A stretch of DNA of 64,000 nt from Actinomadura spongiicola (GTDB taxonomy: Bacteria; Actinomycetota; Actinomycetes; Streptosporangiales; Streptosporangiaceae): contig NZ_QVNQ01000005.1 of the NCBI RefSeq assembly GCF_003432485.1, forward strand, positions 664,018 to 728,017. Reading direction: 5' to 3'. Positions 9,129-17,765 of this stretch are shown here, in pieces. Below the pieces are notes generated by a model. The model did no database searches. It saw only the letters and a list, made by a program, of their open reading frames with translations, and was not told the DNA's origin. A program made the translations under genes and the position numbers. The stretch's first letter is position 1, and each line of letters starts with the position of its first letter.

Positions 9129-9877
9129 GCGCGTCCGCGGCCACCCCACCGCTCGCCGTGGTCACCGGAGCCGCCGGCGGGGTGGGCCGCGCGGTGGCGC
9201 GTCGCCTGGCCGCGGCCGGCATGCGGCTCATCCTCTGCGACCGGGGCGACAACGTCCACGACATGGCACGAGAGCTGGCCGCCGACGGCGGGGCGGCGCG
9301 CGGTGTGCGCTTCGACGTCCGGGACGAGGAGGCCGTGGAGGCCGCCATCGCGGACATCGGCCGGCGGGAGGGCCCACCGGCCGCGGTCGTGGTGGCGCAC
9401 GGGATCCCCGGGCCGACCGCCTCCGTCTGGGAGTGCGAGCCGGACCACTGGCGTCAGGTGATGGACGTCAACCTGACAGGCGCATACCTGGTCTGCCGAT
9501 CCGTCCTCCCACTGATGCTGGAACAGGGCTACGGCAGGGTGGTGCTCATCGCGTCAATGGCCGGCAAGGAAGGCAACCCCTACGATTCGGCCTATTCGGC
9601 GTCCAAGGCGGGGGTGATCTGCCTCGCCAAGTCGCTCGGCCGCGAAACGGCGACCAGCGGCGTACTCGTGAACGCTGTCGCTCCCGGCGTCGTGGACACG
9701 CCCATGCTCGAGCACGCCTCAGAGGAACTCCTCGAGTACATGACCTCACGGATACCGATGGGACGGATAGCCCGTCCCGAGGAGGTGGCCGCAACGGTGG
9801 CGTGGTTGTGCTCGCCGGACTGCACGTTCTCCACAGGCGCGGTGTTCGACCTCTCGGGTGGGCGAGCCACCTACTGA
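9125..9877 (+). CDS. SDR-family oxidoreductase
   Basis: 250 residues, a normal classical SDR length. Cofactor motif TGAAGGVG near residue 15, an AHG segment in place of NNAG, catalytic Ser in IASMAG and YSASK are visible, with C-terminal GAVFDLSGG. It is translationally coupled to the GntR gene. Together with the SDR at 3329 it suggests two oxidation or reduction steps in the same pathway. Substrate unknown. Confidence 0.9.
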   Translation: MSASAATPPLAVVTGAAGGVGRAVARRLAAAGMRLILCDRGDNVHDMARELAADGGAARGVRFDVRDEEAVEAAIADIGRREGPPAAVVVAHGIPGPTASVWECEPDHWRQVMDVNLTGAYLVCRSVLPLMLEQGYGRVVLIASMAGKEGNPYDSAYSASKAGVICLAKSLGRETATSGVLVNAVAPGVVDTPMLEHASEELLEYMTSRIPMGRIARPEEVAATVAWLCSPDCTFSTGAVFDLSGGRATY

Positions 9878-10253
9878 ACGGCGCAGCGCCACAAGCGTCT
9901 TGTCGGTGATCGCGTGCCAGCAGGCTCGTGCGGATACCTCGATACGCGCAGTGTTCGGAGTGGCGGCGCCGACACCCTCGGCGGCGTCGGTCAGCGGCCG
10001 TCGCGCTGGGCACGCCGTACAGCGGTCCGCGTGACAACGCTCGGCTTCAGGGGCCACGGGAGGCTGGCCGGAACCTGGCCACGGCATGCGCCAGCACGGT
10101 CGCCGATGCCTGTGTCCTTGGGAGAAGCACAATGAAGGCAAGACCTTCACCCCACGCCGACCACGCCGCCGTGCCCCCTCGGCAACGCCACCGTTCCCTC
10201 AGGCGAGGCGGCGGACTGTCCGTCCGCTGCCTCGCTCACGTGATCTCAGGAGC
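9878..10253. other. Intergenic region without a recognisable gene
   Basis: 376 bases between two convergent genes. Open frames cross it on both strands, but none has a ribosome-binding site together with a recognisable protein. A small GGCGC-A-GCGCC hairpin lies just after the SDR stop. I see no insertion-sequence ends. It could be the remnant of a decayed gene. Confidence 0.4.
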
Positions 10254-11195
10254 CTACGAGGCCAGCTCGCGCAGGACGGCCGCGGCGAGTGCCGCGTCGA
10301 GTGCGCCGACTCCGGTGAGGTCCGCGACCGTGATCGCGCCGTCCGGCCGCTCGACGGGTCTTTCGAGCAGGAGGCCGACGGGCGTGTCGCTGGTGTCGGT
10401 GGTGACCCCGGCGCGTACGGCGTGGCCGAAGTCGCCGTGGTCCAGGCATTGCCGGTGGTCGTCGGTGGCGATCAGTGCCGCGCGGGCGAAGAGCGCCGGC
10501 GGCAGTTCGTTCTTGTGGGGCATGTCGGTGCCGATGCCGGTGACGTGCGCGCCCGCGCGGACGTGACGGGCCTGCAGGACCGGGGTCGGTGCCGGTGTGG
10601 TGGTGATGATCATGTCGGCCGCGGCGGCCTCGTCGGCCAGGGCGGGCCGGGCGTGATGCCCGAGGGCGTCGAACGCCTCGCACAGCGACCTGGTCTTGTC
10701 CTTGCTGCGGCCGTGGACGAGCACCGTGTCGATCGGGCGGAGCCTGGCCAGCCATTCGACCTGGAGGCGGGCCTGTTCGCCGGTGCCGAACACGGCCAGG
10801 GTCGCGGCGCCTGGCCGAGCCATGGCATGGGTCGCCAGGGCGCCGGCCGCGGCGGTGCGCCAGGCGGTCAGCAGGCCCTGGTCGTCGAGGATGGCGTTGA
10901 TCTCGCCAGTGCGGGCGCTGACGGCGCAGACCAGGCCGTGGTTGGTGGGCAGGCCGGCGGCGGGGTTGCGGTAGAAGCCGGTGGCGATCTTGACGGCGAA
11001 GCCGGGCGTGTCGGTGACCCAGCCGGCCTTGACGTGGCAGTCGCCGTCGGCGTCGGGGAACTGCAGGTGCAGCGGTGGCGGCACGGTGGTGCGGTCGTGG
11101 GCGTGGGCGATCAGCGCGTCGCGGACGACGGCGAAGACCAGCTCCGGGGTGGTGGCGCGCTTGATGGCGCTGGTACCGACGACGAGCGGGGTCAT
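10254..11195 (-). CDS. Ornithine cyclodeaminase / mu-crystallin family protein
   Basis: 313 residues from an ATG overlapping the aminotransferase stop (ATGA). The Rossmann motif AVFGTGEQARLQVEWLA sits near residue 130, with the family-typical HVKAGW and KIATGFYRNP segments in the N-terminal half. Members include ornithine cyclodeaminase, alanine dehydrogenase, delta-1-pyrroline-2-carboxylate reductase and ectoine-utilisation EutC, so the activity cannot be fixed. It forms a tight operon with the aminotransferase and the YheO-like regulator, pointing to metabolism of a basic or cyclic amino acid. Confidence 0.87.
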   Translation of the reverse strand: MTPLVVGTSAIKRATTPELVFAVVRDALIAHAHDRTTVPPPLHLQFPDADGDCHVKAGWVTDTPGFAVKIATGFYRNPAAGLPTNHGLVCAVSARTGEINAILDDQGLLTAWRTAAAGALATHAMARPGAATLAVFGTGEQARLQVEWLARLRPIDTVLVHGRSKDKTRSLCEAFDALGHHARPALADEAAAADMIITTTPAPTPVLQARHVRAGAHVTGIGTDMPHKNELPPALFARAALIATDDHRQCLDHGDFGHAVRAGVTTDTSDTPVGLLLERPVERPDGAITVADLTGVGALDAALAAAVLRELAS

Positions 11196-12325
11196 CGGCG
11201 TGCCCGCAACCACTGGGCGAAGGCGGCCAGGCCCTCTTCGGGGTCGGCACGTCCGACACCGAAGCGGAAACGGTCGGTGGGAGTGGGCGTGAGCTCGGAC
11301 CGGTAGATGCTGGCGGGCAGCAGCAGGACGCCGGCTTCCTGGACCAGGCGAGTGCAGAACTCCTCCACTCCGTCGGCGCCGAGATAGCGGGGGTAGGCGA
11401 CGCAGCCGCCGTCCGGGGCCCGCCACTCGAAGAGGTCCGCGAATTCGGCGAAGAAGGCGTCGAAGAGCGGCAGGTTGCGCGCGATGAGCGCGCGGTTGCG
11501 GTCCAGGATCGTGGCGCGGGCCTGGACCGCGATGCGGGCCAGGAGCTCGCTGGGGGCGGAGTTGCAGATCGTGGTGTAGTGCTTGGCCCGCTCCAGCCGG
11601 GACAGCACCTCCCGGTCGCGGCAGGTGATCCAGCCGATCCGCAGCCCCGGCAGGCCCAGCGACTTGGAGGTGACGTTCAGCGACAGCGCTCGCTCGGACA
11701 GGTCGGCGGCCTGCGGCAGGGTGCGGGCCGGATCGCGTTCCAGGCCGCGGTAGACCTCGTCACTGAACAGGTGGATGCCGCGTTCGTCGCACAGCCGTAC
11801 CAGCTCGGCGAAGTCGGCGGTGCTGATGACCTTGCCGGTGGGGTTGTTCGGGAAGTTCACCGAGACGACCCGGGTGTTCGGCCGGATCGCCGCCTTCACC
11901 GCATCGAGGTCCAGGGCCCAGTCCCGGTCGGGGTCCAGGGCGACGCCGGTGACCTCGCACAGGGCGAGCGGCACGGTCTCTGCCGACTGGTAGTTCGGCG
12001 TCACCACCACGGCGTGGTCGCCCGCGCCCAGCAGTACGTTCATCGCCAGGTAGAGGGCCTCCTCGGCGCCGGCGAAACAGATCACGTCGGCCGCGTCCGC
12101 CCGGACGTACAATCCGGCGATCGCCTCGCGCAGTGCCGGGTCGCCGAAGGTCTGGGTGTAGCCCAGCGAAAGGTTCTCGAACGCTGCCCGGTCCTGGTCA
12201 TCGCCCAGCGCGAGCAGCTCGCCAAGGGTCATCGTCTGCACGTCGGAGGCGGTCAGGTGGTGCCGCGCGGTGAACTCCCACCGGGAGAAATAGGTTTCCA
12301 GGCGGAAGTCGGGCAGCCGGGTCAT
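11192..12325 (-). CDS. Class I/II aminotransferase, PLP-dependent
   Basis: 377 residues. NFPNNPTG and the lysine-bearing segment NVTSKSLGLPGLRIGW are diagnostic for fold-type I aminotransferases. The segments LGELLAL and GAEEALYLAM resemble a sub-branch that includes capreomycidine synthase, so a beta/gamma-replacement or cyclising role is possible alongside simple transamination. The start overlaps the regulator stop (ATGA). Cytoplasmic; substrate unknown, probably an amino acid handled by the neighbouring cyclodeaminase-family enzyme. Confidence 0.88.
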   Translation of the reverse strand: MTRLPDFRLETYFSRWEFTARHHLTASDVQTMTLGELLALGDDQDRAAFENLSLGYTQTFGDPALREAIAGLYVRADAADVICFAGAEEALYLAMNVLLGAGDHAVVVTPNYQSAETVPLALCEVTGVALDPDRDWALDLDAVKAAIRPNTRVVSVNFPNNPTGKVISTADFAELVRLCDERGIHLFSDEVYRGLERDPARTLPQAADLSERALSLNVTSKSLGLPGLRIGWITCRDREVLSRLERAKHYTTICNSAPSELLARIAVQARATILDRNRALIARNLPLFDAFFAEFADLFEWRAPDGGCVAYPRYLGADGVEEFCTRLVQEAGVLLLPASIYRSELTPTPTDRFRFGVGRADPEEGLAAFAQWLRARR

Positions 12326-12975
12326 GACCCGTTGTCCTTCGTACCGGGTGTTCGGAGTTCGGCCAGCAGGCCGTAGAGGGTGGACCGGGAGACCCGCAGG
12401 GCCGCGGCCACGACGGGGGTGGCGCGGCGCACGGCGAAGACCTTGGCCTCGTCCAGCCGGGCGAGGACGGCCAGGCGGTCGGCGCGGGTCAGCCGCTCGA
12501 TGGGGCGGCCGCACTCACGCACGTACGCGCCGACGATGTGCTGGACGCGCTCGTTCCAGTCCTGGTCGAACAGCGGTTCCGGCCGGGGCACCGTGGGGGC
12601 GCCGAACGCGGTCAGCACGGCTGAGGCCTGCTCCAGCGGCGTGCGGTCGAGATTGACGCACAGCACCGCGGCGGCCTTCCCGTCCGGCTCGCGCAGGATG
12701 GCGCTGACCGATGACAGTCGCCGGCCGTCCGCAAGGAGTTTCTCGTAGGGTCCGAACACGTCCCGCGCCGCCGGATCCAGCGCGTCCAGCTCGCCCAGCA
12801 TCGAGGGATCACCTGGGCCGCGGGAGCTCATCGGATTCCAGATCGCCAGGATCCGGTCGGTGTCCGGGTCATGCAGCACCACCTCGGCATACGGGCCGAG
12901 CAGCAGCGCGACGGCCTGGCCCACCGGCGCCCACATCCGGACCCGATCATCGGTGCCCTCTTCCACAGCCTCCAT
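12322..12975 (-). CDS. YheO/DauR-like transcriptional regulator (PAS-like + HTH)
   Basis: 217 residues. The N-terminal domain (about 1-120; PYAEVVLHDPDTDRILAIWNPMS) is the YheO-type PAS-like domain. The C-terminal 60 residues contain the helix-turn-helix VVAAALRVSRSTLYGLLAEL. The family includes DauR, a regulator of D-arginine catabolism. It heads the operon with the aminotransferase and cyclodeaminase genes. A pair of TGGAC-GTCCA palindromes begins 5 bases upstream of the start and is probably its own operator. Its first two thirds are duplicated at 14315-14667. Confidence 0.88.
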   Translation of the reverse strand: MEAVEEGTDDRVRMWAPVGQAVALLLGPYAEVVLHDPDTDRILAIWNPMSSRGPGDPSMLGELDALDPAARDVFGPYEKLLADGRRLSSVSAILREPDGKAAAVLCVNLDRTPLEQASAVLTAFGAPTVPRPEPLFDQDWNERVQHIVGAYVRECGRPIERLTRADRLAVLARLDEAKVFAVRRATPVVAAALRVSRSTLYGLLAELRTPGTKDNGS

Positions 12976-13145
12976 GCTCTGGACTATACGTCCACGATGG
13001 ACTGAAAGTCCAGAAGTGCCCTCACGAACGACCCAGAGGGAAGGTCGACAAGGATGCGAAACGTCGATTCCCGGGACGGCCACGGGCGCGGACCGATGAG
13101 CGGGGCGCCCCCACCGCCTCCGACCAGACCCGGCGGGCCGCCCTT
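12560..13145. repeat. Segmental duplication, copy 1
   Basis: About 585 bases covering the 5' two thirds of the regulator gene, its operator and roughly 130 bases beyond. It is repeated in the same orientation at 14315-14838 with only scattered substitutions. Copy 2 lacks exactly 63 bases inside the reading frame, as shown by the offset changing from 1755 to 1692. The right border is fuzzy near 13145. Confidence 0.85.
12980..13012. promoter_or_regulatory. Twin palindromic operator, copy 1
   Basis: Two 15-base palindromes, TGGACTATACGTCCA (12980-12994) and TGGACTGAAAGTCCA (12998-13012), share the arms TGGAC/GTCCA and are 18 bases apart centre to centre. They lie immediately upstream of the YheO-like regulator start. 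The position suggests autoregulation by that protein. Confidence 0.65.
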
Positions 13146-13557
13146 CACCGGGTCGCTCCGCCGCTCCAGCGGTGGCCCGGGTGGTAGGCGGCCGGGCGCG
13201 GGGGTCGAGGCGGTCTTGCGGGAGGTCATCCGGTCGCGGTATCGGGTCCGGCAGCGGCGGTCGGCACGTGAGGGCGGGGACGGGCCGCCGGTCACGGTCG
13301 GCGTTCGGGAAGCCACCGACGGTCGATGGCCTGTTGGAGCAGGTGTCAGGACAAAGGGGGGAACCGCAAGCCAGGCCCAAGCCCAGGCAGTTGGCGCGGG
13401 CGTCGGCGTCGACCCCGCGACCGCCCTGTCCGGCGCGACCGGGCGCGGCGCGTGCGGACGCGCCGAAGGGTAGTGAGCGGACGCGACGGCGAACAACGGC
13501 AGCGAGACGTCCTGATCGGTCACACCCAGAGGAGGCCGTACAGACCCGCGACCGTGG
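13013..13557. other. Intergenic region between regulator and chimeric kinase
   Basis: 545 bases. The first 130 belong to the segmental duplication. A plus-strand frame of 139 codons begins at 13054 (ATG after AAGG), but its product is low-complexity Gly/Arg/Pro sequence and the duplicated copy stops after 38 codons, so I do not call it a gene. No other coding signal seen. Confidence 0.4.
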
Positions 13558-14667
13558 TCATTGAGCGGGGAGTCGGCAGGTGAGCTGGGCGCCGTCATCG
13601 GTGGCGGCAGTGGTGAGGGTGCCGTGGTGCACGCCGGCGATGGCGCGGGCGATGGTGAGGCCGAGGCCGGCGCCGCCGGCCTGGCGGCTGCGGGCGGTGT
13701 CGGGCCGGTAGAACAGGTCGAAGACGCGGTCACGGTGAGGCGAAGGGATGCCCGGGCCGTCGTCGGTGACGGTGATGACCGCTTGGTGGTCGCGGTGCCT
13801 CAGGGTCACGGTGACGGCGCTGCTGGCGTGGCGTTCGGCGTTGTCGAGCAGATTGGTGACAAGGCGGGCCAGGAGCGCGGGGATTCCTGGCACCGTGAGG
13901 GACTGGGCGAGGTCGAGGCGCGTCTGGTGCCGTGAGCCCTGGGAGTTCTGCTGGATGATCAAAGAGGTGAGGTCGACCGGTTGGCGAGCCGAGTTCCTCG
14001 CGGCATCGACCTGCTCCAGGAAGAGAAGGTCGTTGACGAGCATGCCCAGTCGTTCGGCGGCGCGCAGGGCTCCATGGAGTGCGGAACGGGTCTCGTCGCC
14101 TTCGGCGTGCGCGAGCGCCTCTTCCAACTGCAGTCCGAGGGCTGCCACCGGTGTGCGCAGTTCGTGGGCAAGAGCGACAGAGAACCGGCGGTGGCGTTCC
14201 TCGTAGGCGCTCAGCGGGCTCGGGGGGTCGCCGGGCTGCCTGATCGGCCTGGGTTGCGTCCGGTCTGGGCGATCGGTGGCGAGGGCCATGATGTCGGCTC
14301 CTGTCTCTGCGCGGTCCTGGTCGAAGAGCGGTTCCGGCTGGAGCACCGTGGGGTCGCCGAACGCGGTCAGCACGGCTGAGGCCTGCTCCAGCGGCGTGCG
14401 GTCGAGATTGACGCACAGCACCGCGGCGGCCTTCCCGTCCGGCTCGCGCTGGACGGCGCTGACGGATGACAGTCGCCGGCCGTCCGCAGGCATCGAGGGA
14501 TCCCCTGGGCCGCGGAAGCTCATCGGATTCCAGATCGCCAGGATCCGGTCGGTGTCCGGGTCATGCAGCACCACCTCGGCATACGGGCCGAGCAGCAGCG
14601 CGACGGCCTGGCCCACCGGCGCCCACATCCGGACCCGATCATCGGTGCCCTCTTCCACAGCCTCCAT
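13558..14667 (-). CDS. Chimeric YheO-type PAS / histidine kinase protein
   Basis: 369 residues. Residues 1 to about 110 copy the YheO-like PAS domain of the regulator at 12322, minus 21 residues (between DPSM and ADGRR). After LFDQD the sequence switches to a histidine-kinase core: H-box FSVALAHELRTP, N-box LVTNLLDNAERH, G1 DDGPGIP, F-box FDLFYRP and G2 GAGLGLTIARAI are all intact. No membrane segment or HAMP remains and no response regulator is adjacent. The fusion was evidently made when the duplicated segment landed on a kinase gene. Whether it still works is open; the kinase motifs are undamaged and the frame is continuous. Confidence 0.75.
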   Translation of the reverse strand: MEAVEEGTDDRVRMWAPVGQAVALLLGPYAEVVLHDPDTDRILAIWNPMSFRGPGDPSMPADGRRLSSVSAVQREPDGKAAAVLCVNLDRTPLEQASAVLTAFGDPTVLQPEPLFDQDRAETGADIMALATDRPDRTQPRPIRQPGDPPSPLSAYEERHRRFSVALAHELRTPVAALGLQLEEALAHAEGDETRSALHGALRAAERLGMLVNDLLFLEQVDAARNSARQPVDLTSLIIQQNSQGSRHQTRLDLAQSLTVPGIPALLARLVTNLLDNAERHASSAVTVTLRHRDHQAVITVTDDGPGIPSPHRDRVFDLFYRPDTARSRQAGGAGLGLTIARAIAGVHHGTLTTAATDDGAQLTCRLPAQ

Positions 14668-14838
14668 GCTCTGGACTATACGTCCACGATGGACTATAAG
14701 TCCAGAAGTGCCTTCACGAACGACCCCCTGAAGGAAGGTCGACAAGGATGCGAAACGTCGATTCCCGGGACGGCCACGGGCGCGGATCGATGCGCGGGGC
14801 GCCCCCACCGCCTCCGACCAGACCCGGCAGGCCGCCCT
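14315..14838. repeat. Segmental duplication, copy 2
   Basis: Second copy of 12560-13145, carrying the start, promoter region and PAS part of the regulator fused to the histidine kinase. It contains a 63-base in-frame deletion and a few substitutions. The copied upstream part now lies directly in front of the biosynthetic cluster on the plus strand. Confidence 0.85.
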
Positions 14839-14998
14839 CCATCGGGCGGAGGTGCTCGATCGGCTGACCGGCCGGTCCCGGCACGGAACTGACCATCGCG
14901 CGGCCACATTCCGCTCGTCCAAGGGCCCGATCGTCCGGCCGTCTCCAGGACGTGCTCGGTATTCAATTGACCACGAATCGTGAAACGGAGGGTGGCCG
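14668..14998. promoter_or_regulatory. Divergent region upstream of the hydrazine cluster, with operator copy 2
   Basis: 331 bases between the chimeric kinase (minus) and the N-hydroxylase (plus). It holds palindromes TGGACTATACGTCCA at 14672-14686 and TGGACTATAAGTCCA at 14690-14704, the duplicated operator. The first gene of the cluster starts at 14999 after CGGAGGG. The YheO-like regulator may therefore influence the biosynthetic genes; this is inference. Confidence 0.55.
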
Positions 14999-16330
14999 GT
15001 GCAGGAATTCGATGTCATCGGTGTCGGACTGGGGCCGTCGAATCTGAGCCTGGCGGCCCTGCTGGAACCGCTGCCCGATATTCGGGCGCGATTCTACGAG
15101 GCCCAGGAGACGTTCCGCTGGCACTGCGGGATCATGGTTCCGGGTGCCCAACTGCAGGTGTCCTATCTCAAAGACCTTGTGACGCTGGTCGATCCGAGCA
15201 ACCCGCTGTCGTTCCTTAATTACCTGGCGCAGGAAGGCCGGTTGTACCGGTTCCTGATCGCGCACGCCGACCGGTGCTCGCGGCAGGAGTTCGAGCGCTA
15301 TTACCAATGGGCCGCCGACCGTCTGAAGAGCATCCGGTGGGGACGGGCCGTCGAGCGTGTCGAGCTGCGCGGCGACCGGCTCGAAGTGATCTGTTCCGAC
15401 GCCCGGCCGGTCGCGGCCCGCAACGTGGTGCTGGGATCGGGGCGCACGCCCTTCATGCCGCCGTACGCCGAGCGGCTGCGCGGGGACACCGTTCTGCACA
15501 GCAGTGAACTGGTCGACCGGGCACCCGAGACCGGCGGGCGGAACGTCATGGTGATCGGCGCCGGGCAGAGCGGCGCGGAGGTCGTCCACCATTTGCTCTC
15601 GGCCGACGACAGGGCACTGCCCGCCTCGTTGACCTGGGTGTCCAGCCGTGTGGGCTTCCTGCCGATGGACGACTCCCCCTTCACCAACGAGTGGTTCCAC
15701 CCCGCGTACGTGGATCACTTCCACGGGCTGACCGCGCAACGGCGGCGGCTCCTGCTGGACCGGCAGCGCCTCGCCAGCGACGGCGTCACGGAGTCGCTGC
15801 TGCAGGACATCTACCGGCGGCTGTACGAGCTGGACGTGATCAAGGCGGCCGGATTCCGGCATCGCCTGCTGGCCGGCCACCGCCTGATCGACCTGACGCG
15901 CGACGGCGGCCGGTTGGTCGCGGCGCTGTGCGACGACGACACCGGCATGATCGAGTCCGCCTCCGTCGACACGGTCATCTGCTGCACCGGCTACCGCGCC
16001 GAGTTCCCCTCCTACCTGGAGCCGTTGCGCGGGCGGCTGCCGGACACCGACGGCACACTCCAGGTCCGGCATGACTACTCGCTGGTCTGGGACGGTCCCG
16101 GCCATCTGGGTCTGTACGTGCAGAACGCCGCCGAGGACACGCACGGCATCGCCGATCCCAACCTCAGCCTTTCCTCCTGGCGCAGCGCCCGGATCATCAA
16201 CGCCGTCCACGGCAGGACCGTCTACCAGATCGAGAACGAGCAGGCGACGATCGCTTGGCGACGTGGGGACTGCCCTCCGCCGGCCGTCCAGGCGCCGGCC
16301 CCCCAAGCCCCGGAGGTGCAGGCCCTATGA
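14999..16330 (+). CDS. L-lysine/L-ornithine N-hydroxylase family flavin monooxygenase
   Basis: 443 residues from GTG with CGGAGGG 6 bases upstream. FAD motif GVGLGPSNLSLA at residues 8-19, NADPH motif VIGAGQSGAE near 185 and a C-terminal CCTGY segment near 325 are the marks of the SidA/IucD/PvdA/Spb38 group, which N-hydroxylates lysine or ornithine side chains using NADPH and O2. No hydroxamate synthetase is nearby; instead a cupin, a DAO-type flavoenzyme and a MetRS-like protein follow with ATGA overlaps. That is the context of N-hydroxy amino acids used for N-N bond formation. The C-terminus carries a Pro/Ala-rich tail. Confidence 0.93.
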   Translation: MQEFDVIGVGLGPSNLSLAALLEPLPDIRARFYEAQETFRWHCGIMVPGAQLQVSYLKDLVTLVDPSNPLSFLNYLAQEGRLYRFLIAHADRCSRQEFERYYQWAADRLKSIRWGRAVERVELRGDRLEVICSDARPVAARNVVLGSGRTPFMPPYAERLRGDTVLHSSELVDRAPETGGRNVMVIGAGQSGAEVVHHLLSADDRALPASLTWVSSRVGFLPMDDSPFTNEWFHPAYVDHFHGLTAQRRRLLLDRQRLASDGVTESLLQDIYRRLYELDVIKAAGFRHRLLAGHRLIDLTRDGGRLVAALCDDDTGMIESASVDTVICCTGYRAEFPSYLEPLRGRLPDTDGTLQVRHDYSLVWDGPGHLGLYVQNAAEDTHGIADPNLSLSSWRSARIINAVHGRTVYQIENEQATIAWRRGDCPPPAVQAPAPQAPEVQAL

Positions 16331-16674
16331 CCCGGCCGAGGCGGATCGCCTACCGGTCGCCCGAGCGCCACGACAGCGGCATGGTCATCGAGGAGGCGGC
16401 CCCCGCGGCGCAGGACGAGCGGTGGCCGTTCAAGACGGCCCGCTTCGAGGTGCCGCCGGGCCGCACGTCCGAACTCGACGTCCACGACGTCGCCGAGCTG
16501 TGGATGGTGCGCACCGGTACCGGCACCGTGGCCTCCGGGTCGACGCGGCTGGACGTCGGCCCGGGTGAGATGGTCTATTTCGCAGGCCGGGTTCCGCATC
16601 AGATCACCAACACCGGAACCGAGCCGCTCCGGCTGTTCAGCGTCTGGTGGACCTCGACGGGACCGGCGGCATGA
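16327..16674 (+). CDS. Stand-alone cupin protein, probable hydrazine-synthetase component
   Basis: 115 residues from ATG overlapping the hydroxylase stop. A single small beta barrel: ARFEVPPGRTSELDVHDVAELWMV and PGEMVYFAGRVPHQITNTG correspond to the two cupin motifs, with metal-ligand candidates His in DVHD, Glu in AELW and His in PHQ. In known hydrazine synthetases (Spb40, Tri28) a cupin domain is fused to a MetRS-like domain and rearranges the ester between an N-hydroxy amino acid and an amino acid into a hydrazine. Here it is a separate protein encoded two genes before the MetRS-like gene. Role inferred from context. Confidence 0.85.
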   Translation: MTRPRRIAYRSPERHDSGMVIEEAAPAAQDERWPFKTARFEVPPGRTSELDVHDVAELWMVRTGTGTVASGSTRLDVGPGEMVYFAGRVPHQITNTGTEPLRLFSVWWTSTGPAA

Positions 16675-17765
16675 CCGCCGACCTGGCCGTCGTGGGCGGC
16701 GGCGTGATCGGCTCCTTCGTCGTGCACGAGGCGCTGCGGCGCAGCCCGGACTGGAAGGTGCTGCTGCTGGAGCGTTCCGCGATCGGCGCGAGCGCCACCG
16801 CATGGTCCGCCGGTGTCAGCTTCCCGCTGGGCGCCACGGCACGGCACCGGCAGCTCGTCCGGGCCAGCGCCGATCGTTACCACGCCCTCCGGGACCACGC
16901 TGCGGGGGCGTTCCTGCGCCCGGTACAGATGATCTACGTGCTGCGCCGGGCCCACCTGGCGGCGTTCACCGCCCGGGTGGTCGACGCGGCGCTACGGCCG
17001 GTCACAGCGGCCGAGCGGGAACGGGTGACCGGAGGCATCCTGCCCGACCTGCGGCTCGAACCCGACGAGGAGATGATCACCCACGACGGGCACGGACTGG
17101 TCGTCGGGGCCCGCCCGATGGCCGAGGCGCTGGTCGCCCGGGCAGCCGGGCGCACCGAGGTCCAGATCGGCCAGCGGGTCGACGGCATCGAGCCCGAGGA
17201 CGCCGGCTACCGGCTGCGCACCGAGCACGGCGAGTGGACGGCGCGGCGGGTCGTCCTGGCGTGCGGCCCCTGGACACCGCCCCCGCTCGGCGAACCGACG
17301 TTGCCCGCCGCACCCGGCGCGCGGCGCAAGCGGATCGCCGCCCTGCACACGCGGCTGCCCGTGACCATGGACGACCCACTGGTCTACTTCGTCGACGACG
17401 ACCTGTTCCTCCTTCCGCTGTCCGCCGGGGTGGCGCTGGTGAGCTTCTACCGGGACGAGTGGGACACCGATCCCGATTCCTGTGACGGGCGGCCCAGCGC
17501 CGACGACCTGCGGCAGGGACGTGCCGCGCTGGACCGCCGGAGCCCCGCCGCGGCGGCGGCCGTGACCGGCGGACGCGCCTTCTGCGACCTCTACACCGAC
17601 CACCGGCTGCCGGTGGTCACGACCTCGTCCGGGCTCCCGGGCCTTGCCGCGGTCCGCGGCGGCTCCGGCTCGGGCGTCCGGCTCGCACCCGGACTGGCGA
17701 CCGAGGCGTTCGACGCCGTCACCGCACGAGACCCGGCGCATTCCCAGCGAGGAAGGCACGCATGA
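16671..17765 (+). CDS. DAO-family FAD-dependent oxidoreductase
   Basis: 364 residues starting with the dinucleotide motif LAVVGGGVIGSFVVHEAL and the family segment SAGVSFPLG; C-terminal GGSGSGVRLAPGLA contacts FAD. Glycine-oxidase/D-amino-acid-oxidase-like enzymes oxidise C-N bonds. In the s56-p1 and triacsin pathways a flavoenzyme of this class cleaves the N-(carboxymethylamino) amino acid to release a hydrazino acid, which is the role I infer here. ATGA overlap with the cupin gene and 4-base overlap with the next gene indicate one mRNA. Confidence 0.9.
   Translation: MTADLAVVGGGVIGSFVVHEALRRSPDWKVLLLERSAIGASATAWSAGVSFPLGATARHRQLVRASADRYHALRDHAAGAFLRPVQMIYVLRRAHLAAFTARVVDAALRPVTAAERERVTGGILPDLRLEPDEEMITHDGHGLVVGARPMAEALVARAAGRTEVQIGQRVDGIEPEDAGYRLRTEHGEWTARRVVLACGPWTPPPLGEPTLPAAPGARRKRIAALHTRLPVTMDDPLVYFVDDDLFLLPLSAGVALVSFYRDEWDTDPDSCDGRPSADDLRQGRAALDRRSPAAAAAVTGGRAFCDLYTDHRLPVVTTSSGLPGLAAVRGGSGSGVRLAPGLATEAFDAVTARDPAHSQRGRHA

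Noticed and set aside
9746..10150. Minus-strand frame in the gap after the SDR gene, considered as a transposase remnant
   Set aside because: No transposase motif or terminal repeat could be seen and it overlaps the SDR gene on the other strand.
13054..13473. Plus-strand frame of 139 codons after AAGG-ATG between the two regulator copies
   Set aside because: The predicted protein is low-complexity, and the duplicated copy stops after 38 codons, so the frame is not conserved.
14999..16330. Siderophore biosynthesis as an explanation for the N-hydroxylase
   Set aside because: No NIS synthetase, hydroxamate formyl/acetyl-transferase partner in siderophore arrangement, ferric importer or reductase is nearby. 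The downstream cupin and MetRS-like genes fit N-N bond formation better.
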